Shown piece after piece: positions 17,458 to 25,266 of a stretch of 64,000 bases of DNA (position 1 is the stretch's first letter; every line of letters begins with the position of its first letter). The notes under the pieces were generated by a model that was not told where the DNA came from, did not search any database, and saw only the letters and a list, made by a program, of their open reading frames with translations. This DNA is from Bradyrhizobium algeriense. Its GTDB lineage: Bacteria > Pseudomonadota > Alphaproteobacteria > Rhizobiales > Xanthobacteraceae. The DNA lies in contig NZ_PYCN01000003.1 in assembly GCF_003062295.1 (NCBI RefSeq), positions 653,789 to 717,788 of the forward strand, given 5' to 3'. A program made the position numbers and the translations under genes.

Positions 17458-17595
17458 CGAACTTATTCCCTGTTTTTCCGAGTTTATTTTCTGAATGAGA
17501 ACATCAACTTAAAGCAAGGGATATGCCAACCGGACACCGCCGGAGAAACAAGCATGGTAGGTATGAGCCAAGCTTCTCAGCGACATCGAAAACGT

Positions 17596-19032
17596 TCACC
17601 GTTCCTCGCCTGCAACCGGTGTTCGCCGCGCGACGACGGCCTGTGGAACGTCATATGCCCTGAACGAAGCCCAGTGCCGCTCGATGTCCGCGCGAAACAG
17701 GCCGCGTGTCAACCCATGCATGAGTTTCGGCACCGCCGTGGTCATCGCATTGATCGATGAGCCCGAAGCGCCGAAGCTCATGGTGGAGGCAATCGCGAAG
17801 ACATGGATGTCCGCAATCCAGGGTGTTTCGCCGGCGGCGCGCTCCATCAGCGCGTAGTCGTCAGCGAGATAGGGAAAGCGTCCGAGGCGCGGACTGCGCT
17901 CGTCCGGCGGCGGCTGGTAGCGGTCGGCCCAGGTCGCGATGTTGGCAGCGCAGTTTCGCAGCTCGGGCCGGCCTGCAAAATTCATGTCGATCCCGGTGCC
18001 GCAAATCACGAAGTCGGCTGCGAACTCGCCCCGTGGCGTCTGCAATTCGACGCCATGAGCGGTTTCCCTGGCGGCGCCGATCGGCGCGCCCTCCTGCAGG
18101 CGAAAATTGGGATGGCGGGCACAACGATCGTAGGTCGCCTGCGGGAAACCCTCGCGCATCTCCAGAACGGCGCGCATGAAGCGCCAGCGCCAGGCATCAT
18201 CCAGATCGCAGAAATGCCGAAGGAAGCCACGGAAGGTGAGCCAACGGTAGGGCTGGATCACCTGGATCTCCGCCCTGCGGCAGAACAGATCCACCCCGGC
18301 CGCGCCTGCTTCCAATGCTGCGGCGGCATTGTCGAAGGCCGAGGCGCCGGCACCGATCACCGCAACCCGCTTGCCGCGCAATGACGCGAAGTCGATCGGC
18401 TGCGCCGCGTGCGCGCAAAGCTGCGACGGCAGATGGCGCAGCGGCTCCGGGACGGTCCAGTCGCCCATGCCTTCCTGCCCCGTCGCCAGCACGATCTTGC
18501 GCGCAAAGACAATGTCGATGCCAACAGCGGTCTGTACCTTCGCCGCGAGCAATCCACCGGCCGCCGGCGCGATATCGATGACCTCGCAACCATTGCGCAC
18601 CGGCAGATCCAAGACGCGCCTGAACCAGAGCAGATATTCCGCCCAAAGCTCGCGCGAAATCAGGTCGAGATTCCGCCAATCCTGCTCGCCGAAGCGCACC
18701 TCGTGCCAGGACTGGTAGGTCAGGCTCGGGATATCAAGATCAGGCCCGGTGAAATGCTTCGGACTGCGCAGCGTGTGCATCCGGGCATAGGTCAGCCATG
18801 GCCCTTCGTTTCCCTCCTCGGATTTGTCGAGCACGAGGATGTTGCTTACTTGCGAGCGCATCAACCCGAACGCCGTCGCGAGCCCCGACTGTCCAGCGCC
18901 CACCACGAGCACGTCCAGCGCCGGCCTGTCGTCCGGCCCGAGTTTTGGCGTAAGCCACGCGGCATTCGGATGCGCGGTCTTGGCAAGATCGGCGCGAACC
19001 TGGGCTTCGAGAGCGATAAGGGCGCTGTTCAT
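17596..19032 (-). CDS. Flavin-containing monooxygenase-like NAD(P)/FAD oxidoreductase
   Basis: A 478-residue flavoprotein with two Rossmann fingerprints: VVGAGQSG near residue 45 for FAD and VIGAGASA near residue 200 for NAD(P)H, plus LATGQEG and CGTGID joins typical of class B-like monooxygenases. It probably inserts oxygen next to a ketone, N or S using NADPH. ATG at 19032 overlaps the SDR stop (ATGA); an in-frame start at 19044 is possible. Its neighbours (SDR, epimerase, D-hydantoinase, Opp-type transporter) suggest it modifies an imported small molecule; the reaction is not known. Confidence 0.82.
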   Translation of the reverse strand: MNSALIALEAQVRADLAKTAHPNAAWLTPKLGPDDRPALDVLVVGAGQSGLATAFGLMRSQVSNILVLDKSEEGNEGPWLTYARMHTLRSPKHFTGPDLDIPSLTYQSWHEVRFGEQDWRNLDLISRELWAEYLLWFRRVLDLPVRNGCEVIDIAPAAGGLLAAKVQTAVGIDIVFARKIVLATGQEGMGDWTVPEPLRHLPSQLCAHAAQPIDFASLRGKRVAVIGAGASAFDNAAAALEAGAAGVDLFCRRAEIQVIQPYRWLTFRGFLRHFCDLDDAWRWRFMRAVLEMREGFPQATYDRCARHPNFRLQEGAPIGAARETAHGVELQTPRGEFAADFVICGTGIDMNFAGRPELRNCAANIATWADRYQPPPDERSPRLGRFPYLADDYALMERAAGETPWIADIHVFAIASTMSFGASGSSINAMTTAVPKLMHGLTRGLFRADIERHWASFRAYDVPQAVVARRTPVAGEER

Positions 19033-19790
19033 GCCGCGAGCCAACCGCCATCGACCACCATCACGGTGCCGGTCGTAAAGGATGACGCATCGCTGGCAAG
19101 ATGCAGCGCGGACTCGGCCACCTCCTCGGCCCTTCCAAACCGTTTCATGGCGTGGCGGTTGCGCGACGCTTCGCGCACCGGCTCGGGATCGGCGTGACGG
19201 GCAAAACTGCGCCGCAGCATCGGTGTGTCGATGGCGCCCGGCGCAATCGCATTGACGCGGATGCCGTCCGTGGCGAAATCGAGCGCCATTGTCCGGGTCA
19301 GGCTGATGATCGCCCCCTTCGCAGCGATATAGGCGCTGTTGCCCTTACCGCCGGCGATCGCGAGCTGCGATGCGAGCGTGATGATCGAGCCGCTGCCCTG
19401 CCGCTGCATCTCGGGCACCGCCGCACGCGACCAAAGCCAGGTGCCGCCGACGTTGGTACGGAACACCGCATCCCAATCGGCGGGGTCGGTGGTCAGCACC
19501 GTGCCCCCGCAGGAAAACCCTGCGGCGGCCATCAGCACATCCAACCGGCCACGCCGCGCCATAACATCGGCCACGGTATCCTTCGCGAAATCGGCCTCGC
19601 CGACATCGCCGACATGCAGCGATGCTTCGCCTTTCGCGCCCTCGATCGCCGCCAGCGTCTCCTGCAAGCCCGCGCGATCGCGATCGACCAGCGCAACAAA
19701 GGCGCCTTCGTTCGCAAAAAGCACTGCGCTGGCCCGGCCGATGCCGGAGCCGGCGCCGGTCACAATCGCGGTCCGCCCTGCCAGTCTCAT
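19029..19790 (-). CDS. Short-chain dehydrogenase/reductase
   Basis: A 253-residue classical SDR. The NAD(P)-binding motif TGAGSGIG is near residue 11, the Ser is in ITLASQLA, the catalytic YIAAK follows, and the C-terminal GTVMVVDGGW is typical. An acidic residue in LVDRDR suggests NAD preference. It oxidises or reduces an alcohol/ketone. It starts one base after the end of the epimerase and overlaps the monooxygenase by 4 bases. Confidence 0.9.
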   Translation of the reverse strand: MRLAGRTAIVTGAGSGIGRASAVLFANEGAFVALVDRDRAGLQETLAAIEGAKGEASLHVGDVGEADFAKDTVADVMARRGRLDVLMAAAGFSCGGTVLTTDPADWDAVFRTNVGGTWLWSRAAVPEMQRQGSGSIITLASQLAIAGGKGNSAYIAAKGAIISLTRTMALDFATDGIRVNAIAPGAIDTPMLRRSFARHADPEPVREASRNRHAMKRFGRAEEVAESALHLASDASSFTTGTVMVVDGGWLAA

Positions 19791-19791
19791 G

Positions 19792-20769
19792 TCAAATTTC
19801 CCCTCGATGCCCGGTCCACCAACGGCTCAGATCGGCAACCGAGTCAGCGCAGCCGAACCGCGCGCGCCAGCCGAACTCCTCTTCCATGCGCGCGACCGAC
19901 AGCGGCGCCCGGTCGGCCGGACTATGCAGGTCGACCGTTGCCACCTCACCGGCATCCGTCAGCCGACAAATGAAGCCCGGGTGCAACGCGGCAAGCTCCC
20001 GGCCCCATTGCAACGCCGACCATTCCATGCCGGTTGAAATGTTGTAGAGCTGATGCTTTGGCCTCGCAGCCTCGATCAGCAATGTCACCGCTTCCGCGAC
20101 ATCCACGGCATAGATCCAGTCCCTGACGCCCGGACGCGATAGAACGGCCTCATATCCCTCTTGCATCGCGGCCAGAATCTGCACTTGCGGGCTCGGCGTG
20201 TCGCGCACGTCGTTGCTTCGCTCCCACGGCCCGAACACAGCGCTCAGCCGCACGCTGATGATCTCCTGTTGCCAGAGCCCGGCCAGGCGCGCCGCGACCT
20301 TCTCGGAAGCGAATTTGGTGATGGCATAGAGTGAGGCCGGATCGCAGGGAGTTTCTTCATCGAGCAGCACGTTCCGGAATGCGCTCGCGCCGTAAGCTGC
20401 CGCGGACGACAGATTGATGATGCGTTTAGCACCGCTGCTTCGCGCCGCGATCAGGATCGGCGTCTGAGCCAGCAGGTTTACCCGCAAAATGGTCTCGGGA
20501 TCGCTCGCCTCGCGTGCCGGTCCGGCGGTGATCGCGGCCCCCAGAATGATGGCGTCATAACCCGCGGCGATCACGCCCTCCACGGCTTGACTATCCGTGA
20601 CGTCGCCCTGGATAGCCGTCAGTCGATTGCCGTGAGAGGTAAAATCCTTCTTTGCGTCAGGCGGCAAGCCGGCGCGGTCGAACACTGTGACCGCGTGACC
20701 GCGTGACAGCAGTGCCGAAGCGATATTGAGTCCGACGAAACCGGTGCCGCCGAAGACAAGGATTCTCAT
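19792..20769 (-). CDS. NAD-dependent epimerase/dehydratase family protein
   Basis: A 325-residue extended SDR. It has the Rossmann motif FGGTGFVG at the N-terminus, the Ser in NLSSAAAYG and the catalytic YAITK near residue 150. Such enzymes act on nucleotide sugars or other hydroxy-substrates; no sugar-nucleotide genes are nearby, so a role on the pathway substrate is as likely. It lies 31 bases after the D-hydantoinase and abuts the SDR gene. Confidence 0.85.
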   Translation of the reverse strand: MRILVFGGTGFVGLNIASALLSRGHAVTVFDRAGLPPDAKKDFTSHGNRLTAIQGDVTDSQAVEGVIAAGYDAIILGAAITAGPAREASDPETILRVNLLAQTPILIAARSSGAKRIINLSSAAAYGASAFRNVLLDEETPCDPASLYAITKFASEKVAARLAGLWQQEIISVRLSAVFGPWERSNDVRDTPSPQVQILAAMQEGYEAVLSRPGVRDWIYAVDVAEAVTLLIEAARPKHQLYNISTGMEWSALQWGRELAALHPGFICRLTDAGEVATVDLHSPADRAPLSVARMEEEFGWRARFGCADSVADLSRWWTGHRGEI

Positions 20770-20800
20770 CGCTCAATCCGAACACGTCGCGGCGGATGGA

Positions 20801-22270
20801 TCACAGCAGGGTCGCGCCGAAATTCTGCTCGGGATCCATGTCCGGCATCAGGCGCCCGGTCGGTTTCGCCGCCTCGCCTCCTGCGCGCGGAAGGAAGCGG
20901 CCCGAGCCTGCTTCGACCGACCGTTTGCCGTCTGCCACGATGACGCGCCCGCGCGACAGCACCGTAACCGGCCAGCCCCGCAGCTTGCGGCCGGCGAAGG
21001 GCGTATAGCCCGCCAGATCATGCATCATGGCGTCGCTCAGCGTGACCTCTCGCTGCGGGTCCCAGATCGCGATGTCAGCATCGGCGCCAACCGCGATCGA
21101 GCCCTTGCGCGGATGCAGATTGTAGATCTTCGCCGGCGCAGTCGCGGTCAGTTCGACGAACTTTTCGAGCCCTAGGCGGCCGCCGGACACCATGGCGTCG
21201 AACAGCAGCGGCAACCGTACCTCTAGCCCGGGCAGGCCGTTCGCTACTTGCTTGAAATTGGGATTGGGGCCGGCGCGCAGTTTGCCAGTCTCATCGAACC
21301 GGTACGGCGCGTGATCGGATGAAACAGTCTGGAGATCACCGAGCGCAAGCGCCTGCCACAGCGCTTCCTGGTCGGCGGCGCGCCGCGGCGGCGGGCTACA
21401 CATCCATTTCGCCCCATCCACGCCGGGCTTGTCGAGATCATCGGCGGTAAGAAAAAGATACTGCGGGCAGGTCTCCGCGAACACCTTCAGTCCCTGCCCG
21501 CGCGCATCGCGGATCACCTTGGCGCCTTCCGCCGTTGAGACGTGAAAAATCATGATCGGCTGGTCGATCAGCGCGGCCATGCCGATCAGCCGGTTGAAGG
21601 CCTCCGCTTCCGAGACGCGGGCGTGGCTGATGGCGTGATATTTTGGATCGGTATAGCCGCGCGCCAGCAGCCGCTTCACCATCCAGGAGATAATCCCGTG
21701 GTTCTCGGCATGCGCACACAGCATCGCGCCGCCGTCGCGCGCCGCAAGCAGAATGTCGAGCAGCGGTTCGTCGTCGATCTTCAGGCGATCATAGGTCATG
21801 AAGATCTTGATCGAGCCATGGCCCTGCTTGATCAGCGCCGGCAAATCATTTTCCAACGTTTCCCTGGTCGGATCGGCGATGATCATGTGAAAGGCATAGT
21901 CGATCACGGCGCCCTTTCTCGCGAGCGCGTGATACTCCTCCAGCACCTGGGGCAGTTTCATGCCGACATGCTGGGCCGCAAACGGAATCACGGTGGTGGT
22001 GCCGCCGAAGGCTGCCGAGACGGTCGCGCTCTCGAACGTGTCGGCGTTCACGATGCCCGCAGCCGAAAGCTGTTCGATATGGGCGTGGCTGTCGACACCG
22101 CCGGGCAGCACCAGCTTGCCCCGCGCGTCGATCTCCCGCCGCGCGCCCGGCAGCCCGCGGCCGACGGCGACGATCGTTTCACCGGAAATGGCGACGTCGG
22201 CCTCGAATACGTCGCTTGCGGTTGCGACGCGTCCGCCGCGAATGAGAAGGTCGTAGGCCGGCTCGGTCAT
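20801..22270 (-). CDS. Dihydropyrimidinase/D-hydantoinase
   Basis: A 489-residue zinc amidohydrolase that opens 5,6-dihydropyrimidine or 5-substituted hydantoin rings to N-carbamoyl amino acids. All expected ligands are seen: His62 and His64 (DSHAH), carboxylated Lys155 (IKIFMTY), His187 (CAHAEN), His243 (FHVST) and Asp319 (SSDHAPY). ATG at 22270 has GGAGAG nearby and is chosen over upstream in-frame starts. It is divergent from a hydantoin racemase and near a D-carbamoylase, giving the classical three-enzyme hydantoin set; with no reductive pyrimidine dehydrogenase visible, hydantoinase is the better name. It heads the operon of epimerase, SDR, monooxygenase and Opp transporter. Three tandem 14-bp repeats lie just upstream. 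Confidence 0.9.
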   Translation of the reverse strand: MTEPAYDLLIRGGRVATASDVFEADVAISGETIVAVGRGLPGARREIDARGKLVLPGGVDSHAHIEQLSAAGIVNADTFESATVSAAFGGTTTVIPFAAQHVGMKLPQVLEEYHALARKGAVIDYAFHMIIADPTRETLENDLPALIKQGHGSIKIFMTYDRLKIDDEPLLDILLAARDGGAMLCAHAENHGIISWMVKRLLARGYTDPKYHAISHARVSEAEAFNRLIGMAALIDQPIMIFHVSTAEGAKVIRDARGQGLKVFAETCPQYLFLTADDLDKPGVDGAKWMCSPPPRRAADQEALWQALALGDLQTVSSDHAPYRFDETGKLRAGPNPNFKQVANGLPGLEVRLPLLFDAMVSGGRLGLEKFVELTATAPAKIYNLHPRKGSIAVGADADIAIWDPQREVTLSDAMMHDLAGYTPFAGRKLRGWPVTVLSRGRVIVADGKRSVEAGSGRFLPRAGGEAAKPTGRLMPDMDPEQNFGATLL

Positions 22271-22290
22271 GGCAAACTCTCCAACTATTG

Positions 22291-22332
22291 AGTCCTGAAT
22301 CCTAAGTCTTGAATTCCAAGTCTTGCATTCAC
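22291..22332. repeat. Three tandem 14-bp imperfect repeats in the hydantoinase/racemase divergent region
   Basis: Copies are AGTCCTGAATCCTA (22291-22304), AGTCTTGAATTCCA (22305-22318) and AGTCTTGCATTCAC (22319-22332), head to tail without gaps, each adjoining pair differing at three positions. They lie 21 bases upstream of the hydantoinase start and 158 bases before the racemase start, so they could bind a regulator or simply be slippage products. Confidence 0.7.
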
Positions 22333-22490
22333 CGGATAAAAGCACAGATCGTGCCGTCACCCTCCCTTGCGCTTTCGCGGCAGACAGTGGACCATGCATC
22401 ACTGGATGGCATGGTCATTGCCTCCATTGTCGTCTTGTTGCGCGCCGGTCTCGCGGTATCAACCGACGCATCATCCCGCAGGAAAATACC

Positions 22491-23153
22491 ATGTCCCGGC
22501 CACGCATTCTCGTCATCAATCCCAACTCCAACCAGCTCGTCACACAAGGGCTGGAGCAAGCCTTGAAGCCGCTTGGCTTTGAAGGCGGACCGGAGATTGT
22601 CTGCGAGACGCTGACTGAAGGCCCCTACGGGATCGAAAGCCAGGCCGACGTCGATGGCGTGGCGATGCCGCTGCGCCGCCTCGTCGAAGGTGACAACCAT
22701 TCGGCCGCCTTTGTCATCGCCTGCTACAGCGATCCGGGCCTGCACGTCTGCCGAGAAGCCACCGATCGGCCCGTGTTCGGCATCGCCGAATGCGGCGTGC
22801 TGACGGCGCTCGCGCGCGCTGAAACCTTCGGCGTCATTGCGATCGCGCAGCGTTCGATCCGCCGCCATGTCCGTTACCTCAGGCAGATGGGTCTGATGGA
22901 TCGCCTGACCAGAGAACGGCCGCTCAACATGAGCGTGGCGGAGACCGCGTCGGGCGAAGGAACGCTCGCGAAGATGATCGAGGTTGGACGCGCGCTCAAG
23001 GACGAAGACGGATCCGGCGCCATCGTGATGGGCTGTGCCGGCATGGCGCGTCATCGCCGGCCGCTGGAGCAGGCGCTCGGGATTCCCGTGATCGACCCGA
23101 CCCAGGCGGCTGTGACCATGGCACTGGGCACCGTGCAGTTCTCGCATCACTGA
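22491..23153 (+). CDS. Hydantoin racemase (Asp/Glu racemase superfamily)
   Basis: A 220-residue cofactor-independent racemase. Two catalytic cysteines are present at the expected places: Cys78 in VIACYSDPG, a hallmark of hydantoin racemases, and Cys182 in VMGCAGM. It would interconvert D- and L-5-substituted hydantoins so that the D-specific hydantoinase and carbamoylase can use both. ATG at 22491 with AGGA upstream is chosen because homology begins there (RILVINPNSN); the frame stays open to 22323. It is divergent from the hydantoinase gene and converges on the flavin reductase with a 7-base overlap. Confidence 0.9.
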   Translation: MSRPRILVINPNSNQLVTQGLEQALKPLGFEGGPEIVCETLTEGPYGIESQADVDGVAMPLRRLVEGDNHSAAFVIACYSDPGLHVCREATDRPVFGIAECGVLTALARAETFGVIAIAQRSIRRHVRYLRQMGLMDRLTRERPLNMSVAETASGEGTLAKMIEVGRALKDEDGSGAIVMGCAGMARHRRPLEQALGIPVIDPTQAAVTMALGTVQFSHH

Positions 23154-23806
23154 TTTTGGTCGGACGTTTCGGCCGCTCCGTTGCGCGACAGCCATTGCGC
23201 GTGGCTTTCGCGCGCCAGCGTAAAGGTATCGCGCTGGGCGGCGTAGAGATTGCCGAACAAGCGGCCGATCGGCTGGTAGGCATCGAAATCGACATACATC
23301 TTTTCCTGGTCGATCAGGCCCTCACGCGCGTGCAGGCGCAGCACCTCACCGACGAGAAGCTCACGGCCGGGCCCGAAAGCGAGCGCGACATGCTGCCGGC
23401 ATTCGAGCGCGAAAGGCGCCGCGGCCAATCGCGGCACCGCGATATCGATCGACGGCAATGTCTTTAGCCCCGTCGCCTCTACTTCGCTGTCACCGGAGGG
23501 AAAGTCGATCGCGCAGTCGTTCATGGTTGTGGCCAGCGCCTCGTCCACCAAATGCACGACGAACTGACCGCTGCGGTGGATGTTGCGCGTGGTGTCCTTT
23601 GGGCTGAAATCCGCCTTGTGCTGCAGGCCGAGCACCACCAACGGCGGATCTTCGGAGAAGACGTTGAAGAAGCTGAACGGAGCCGCGTTGACGCTGCCGT
23701 TCTCGTCGAGCGTCGTGACCAGCGCGATCGGCCGCGGCACCACGACCCCACACAGCAGCTTGTACCGGTCGTGGGGGGCAAGTTCGCGGAAGGAGATACC
23801 GGACAT
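23147..23806 (-). CDS. Flavin reductase-like FMN-binding split-barrel protein
   Basis: A 219-residue protein of the flavin reductase-like family (FMN-binding split barrel): VVVPRPIALVTTLDENGSVNAAPFSFFN at the N-terminus is the FMN-contacting signature. It may bind FMN as a reductase partner of the flavin monooxygenase at 17596-19032 or act on its own. Its start directly abuts the D-carbamoylase stop, so the two are co-transcribed. No catalytic partner is proved by the sequence. Confidence 0.85.
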   Translation of the reverse strand: MSGISFRELAPHDRYKLLCGVVVPRPIALVTTLDENGSVNAAPFSFFNVFSEDPPLVVLGLQHKADFSPKDTTRNIHRSGQFVVHLVDEALATTMNDCAIDFPSGDSEVEATGLKTLPSIDIAVPRLAAAPFALECRQHVALAFGPGRELLVGEVLRLHAREGLIDQEKMYVDFDAYQPIGRLFGNLYAAQRDTFTLARESHAQWLSRNGAAETSDQNQ

Positions 23807-24739
23807 CTAGTTTTCCGGAGGCGACACCGCGCCGGTGCGACTGGTGATCAGGCCGTAATGCTCAATGCGGCGGTGCAGCGCGAAATTGAAGATCGTGTTC
23901 TTGCCGAAGATGGTGGCGTCGAGATCGCAGGGGTGAACCAGCAGCTCGTCCTCTTCGGTCCTGGCCTCGACAACGATCTCGCCGTCCGGATCGACGATCA
24001 GGCTGCCGCCGATCAAGGGGTGGCCGTCCTCAACGCCGGCCTTGGCGACGCTTACGACCCAGGTCGAGTTCTGGTAGGCGCCGGCCTGCGCGGAGAGCCG
24101 GTTGTGGAACAGCCGCTTCTCTGGCCCCTCCTCGATCTTCTCGGCATTGACCGATGGCGTGTTGTAGCCGATCAGCACCATCTCGACGCCTTGCAGGCCC
24201 ATCACGCGATAGGTCTCCGGCCAGCGCCGGTCGTTGCAGACCGCCATGCCGAAGATGCCGCCGAGCGCGCGCCAGACGTTGAAGCCGAGATCGCCCGGCT
24301 CGAAGTAGCGCTTCTCCAGATGCTGGAACGCGCGTTTCGTGTCGAATTCCGAATGGCCGGGCAGATGAACCTTGCGGTACTTGCCGACAATTTTCGCGGA
24401 TTTGTCGGTGAGGATGCAGGTGTTGAAATAATGCCCGTCCGGCGTCAGTTCGGCATAGCCAAAATTCATTGCCATCCCGTGGTGGGCGGCCCGCTCAAAC
24501 AAAGGCCTTGTCGCCGCATTCGGCATCTCGCGCTCGAACCAGGTGTCGACCTCGGCCCGATCCTCCATGTACCAGCGCGGAAAGAACGTGGTGAGCGCGA
24601 GCTCCGGATAGACGATCAGATCGGCGCCCTTCGCCTTGGCTTCGTCCATCAGCGCGATCATGCGCTTGACGACGGCTTCGCGGCTTTCCGCTTTCTGGAT
24701 TGGGCCCAACTGGGCGGCGGCAACGTTGATGACGCGCAT
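23807..24739 (-). CDS. hyuC: N-carbamoyl-D-amino acid hydrolase (nitrilase superfamily)
   Basis: A 310-residue nitrilase-superfamily amidase that cleaves N-carbamoyl-D-amino acids to the D-amino acid, CO2 and ammonia. The catalytic triad is visible: Glu46 (PELALTTFFPRW), Lys123 (GKYRKVHLPG) and Cys168 (AVCNDRRWPE). These stretches and the length agree closely with the well-studied Agrobacterium D-carbamoylase. ATG at 24739 fits the family start; ATG at 24763 would add eight residues. It is the third member of the hydantoin set with the hydantoinase and racemase. A paralog is at 42529-43524. Confidence 0.93.
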   Translation of the reverse strand: MRVINVAAAQLGPIQKAESREAVVKRMIALMDEAKAKGADLIVYPELALTTFFPRWYMEDRAEVDTWFEREMPNAATRPLFERAAHHGMAMNFGYAELTPDGHYFNTCILTDKSAKIVGKYRKVHLPGHSEFDTKRAFQHLEKRYFEPGDLGFNVWRALGGIFGMAVCNDRRWPETYRVMGLQGVEMVLIGYNTPSVNAEKIEEGPEKRLFHNRLSAQAGAYQNSTWVVSVAKAGVEDGHPLIGGSLIVDPDGEIVVEARTEEDELLVHPCDLDATIFGKNTIFNFALHRRIEHYGLITSRTGAVSPPEN

Positions 24740-24957
24740 GGACAACTTTCTGGATGCTTCCATTTAAGGCGGCGCTTGCATGAAAATGAAGCAGTCCGCG
24801 GAGCTCGGAATCTTTTCCGGCTCGATCGACGTCGGCAGTTAAAGTTTTGGTTCACGCGAAGTCAATTCCAGAGACAGTCCGCGTGACGCACGCCAGTTCT
24901 GCGTTTCTGCTTGTCACCGCGAGCGGCAGTTTTGATGCGACGACGATCGCTCAACGA

Positions 24958-24974
24958 AACGACAGGTTGTCGTT
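24958..24974. promoter_or_regulatory. Perfect 7-bp inverted repeat, candidate operator
   Basis: AACGACA and TGTCGTT are exact reverse complements around GGT. The site is between hyuC and the URC operon, about 170 bases upstream of the predicted URC promoter, and could serve either unit. Confidence 0.4.
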
Positions 24975-24988
24975 CGGGCCGTGCGAAC

Positions 24989-25013
24989 GTGCTTGATCCC
25001 GCACGTCAAGCAC
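24989..25013. promoter_or_regulatory. Perfect 8-bp inverted repeat with 9-base centre
   Basis: GTGCTTGA (24989-24996) and TCAAGCAC (25006-25013) are exact reverse complements. It is 14 bases from the previous dyad; together they look like a control region, though function is unproved. Confidence 0.4.
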
Positions 25014-25146
25014 ACGACGAATAGTCCCGATTCCCGATCTCGTTTTTAGCCGATGACCCGCGGGCGCAAGAACCGGCCGCGCGGCCCTCCCGCACCGCGG
25101 GGGTTAACGGCTGGTGTATCCTAACGTGACCGGCTTCAAATCGCCG

Positions 25147-25174
25147 TTGTATTTGCTCAAAATCTGACTATATT
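25147..25174 (+). promoter_or_regulatory. Predicted promoter of the URC uracil-catabolism operon
   Basis: TTGTAT (25147-25152) and TATATT (25169-25174) are spaced by 16 bases and resemble sigma-70 boxes. Transcription from here would give a leader of roughly 80 bases holding two stem-loops. Confidence 0.5.
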
Positions 25175-25179
25175 ACTGT

Positions 25180-25242
25180 CTCAGCCGCAACCGCTGCTGA
25201 GATTTTGATGTTGGTGACCAGGCCCGTCTATTTAGGCGGGCC
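25180..25242 (+). promoter_or_regulatory. Structured leader of the URC operon, two stem-loops
   Basis: The first stem pairs CTCAGC (25180-25185) with GCTGAG (25196-25201) and is followed by ATTTTG. The second pairs GGCCCGTCT (25221-25229) with AGGCGGGCC (25234-25242) with one T-G wobble and a 4-base loop; it has no U-run after it. This may be an attenuator or a translational control element, but it matches no riboswitch I can name. Confidence 0.4.
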
Positions 25243-25266
25243 GTCGCCGTTTCAGGGTTCGTGGCG

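Larger units (their letters stand above)
24740..25260. other. 521-bp intergenic region between hyuC and the URC operon
   Basis: No credible gene is seen. The stretch separates divergent transcription units and holds dyads at 24958-24974, 24989-25013 and 25075-25086, a predicted promoter at 25147-25174 and two leader hairpins at 25180-25242. The sequence is locally more AT-rich near the promoter than its surroundings. Confidence 0.6.

Noticed and set aside
25075..25086. GGCCGCGCGGCC palindrome as a regulatory site
   Set aside because: Short, pure GC and likely by chance in a GC-rich genome.
25221..25242. Intrinsic terminator before URC1
   Set aside because: The hairpin is strong but is followed by GTCGCCGTTTCAG, not a U-run, and lies in the leader just upstream of the start.
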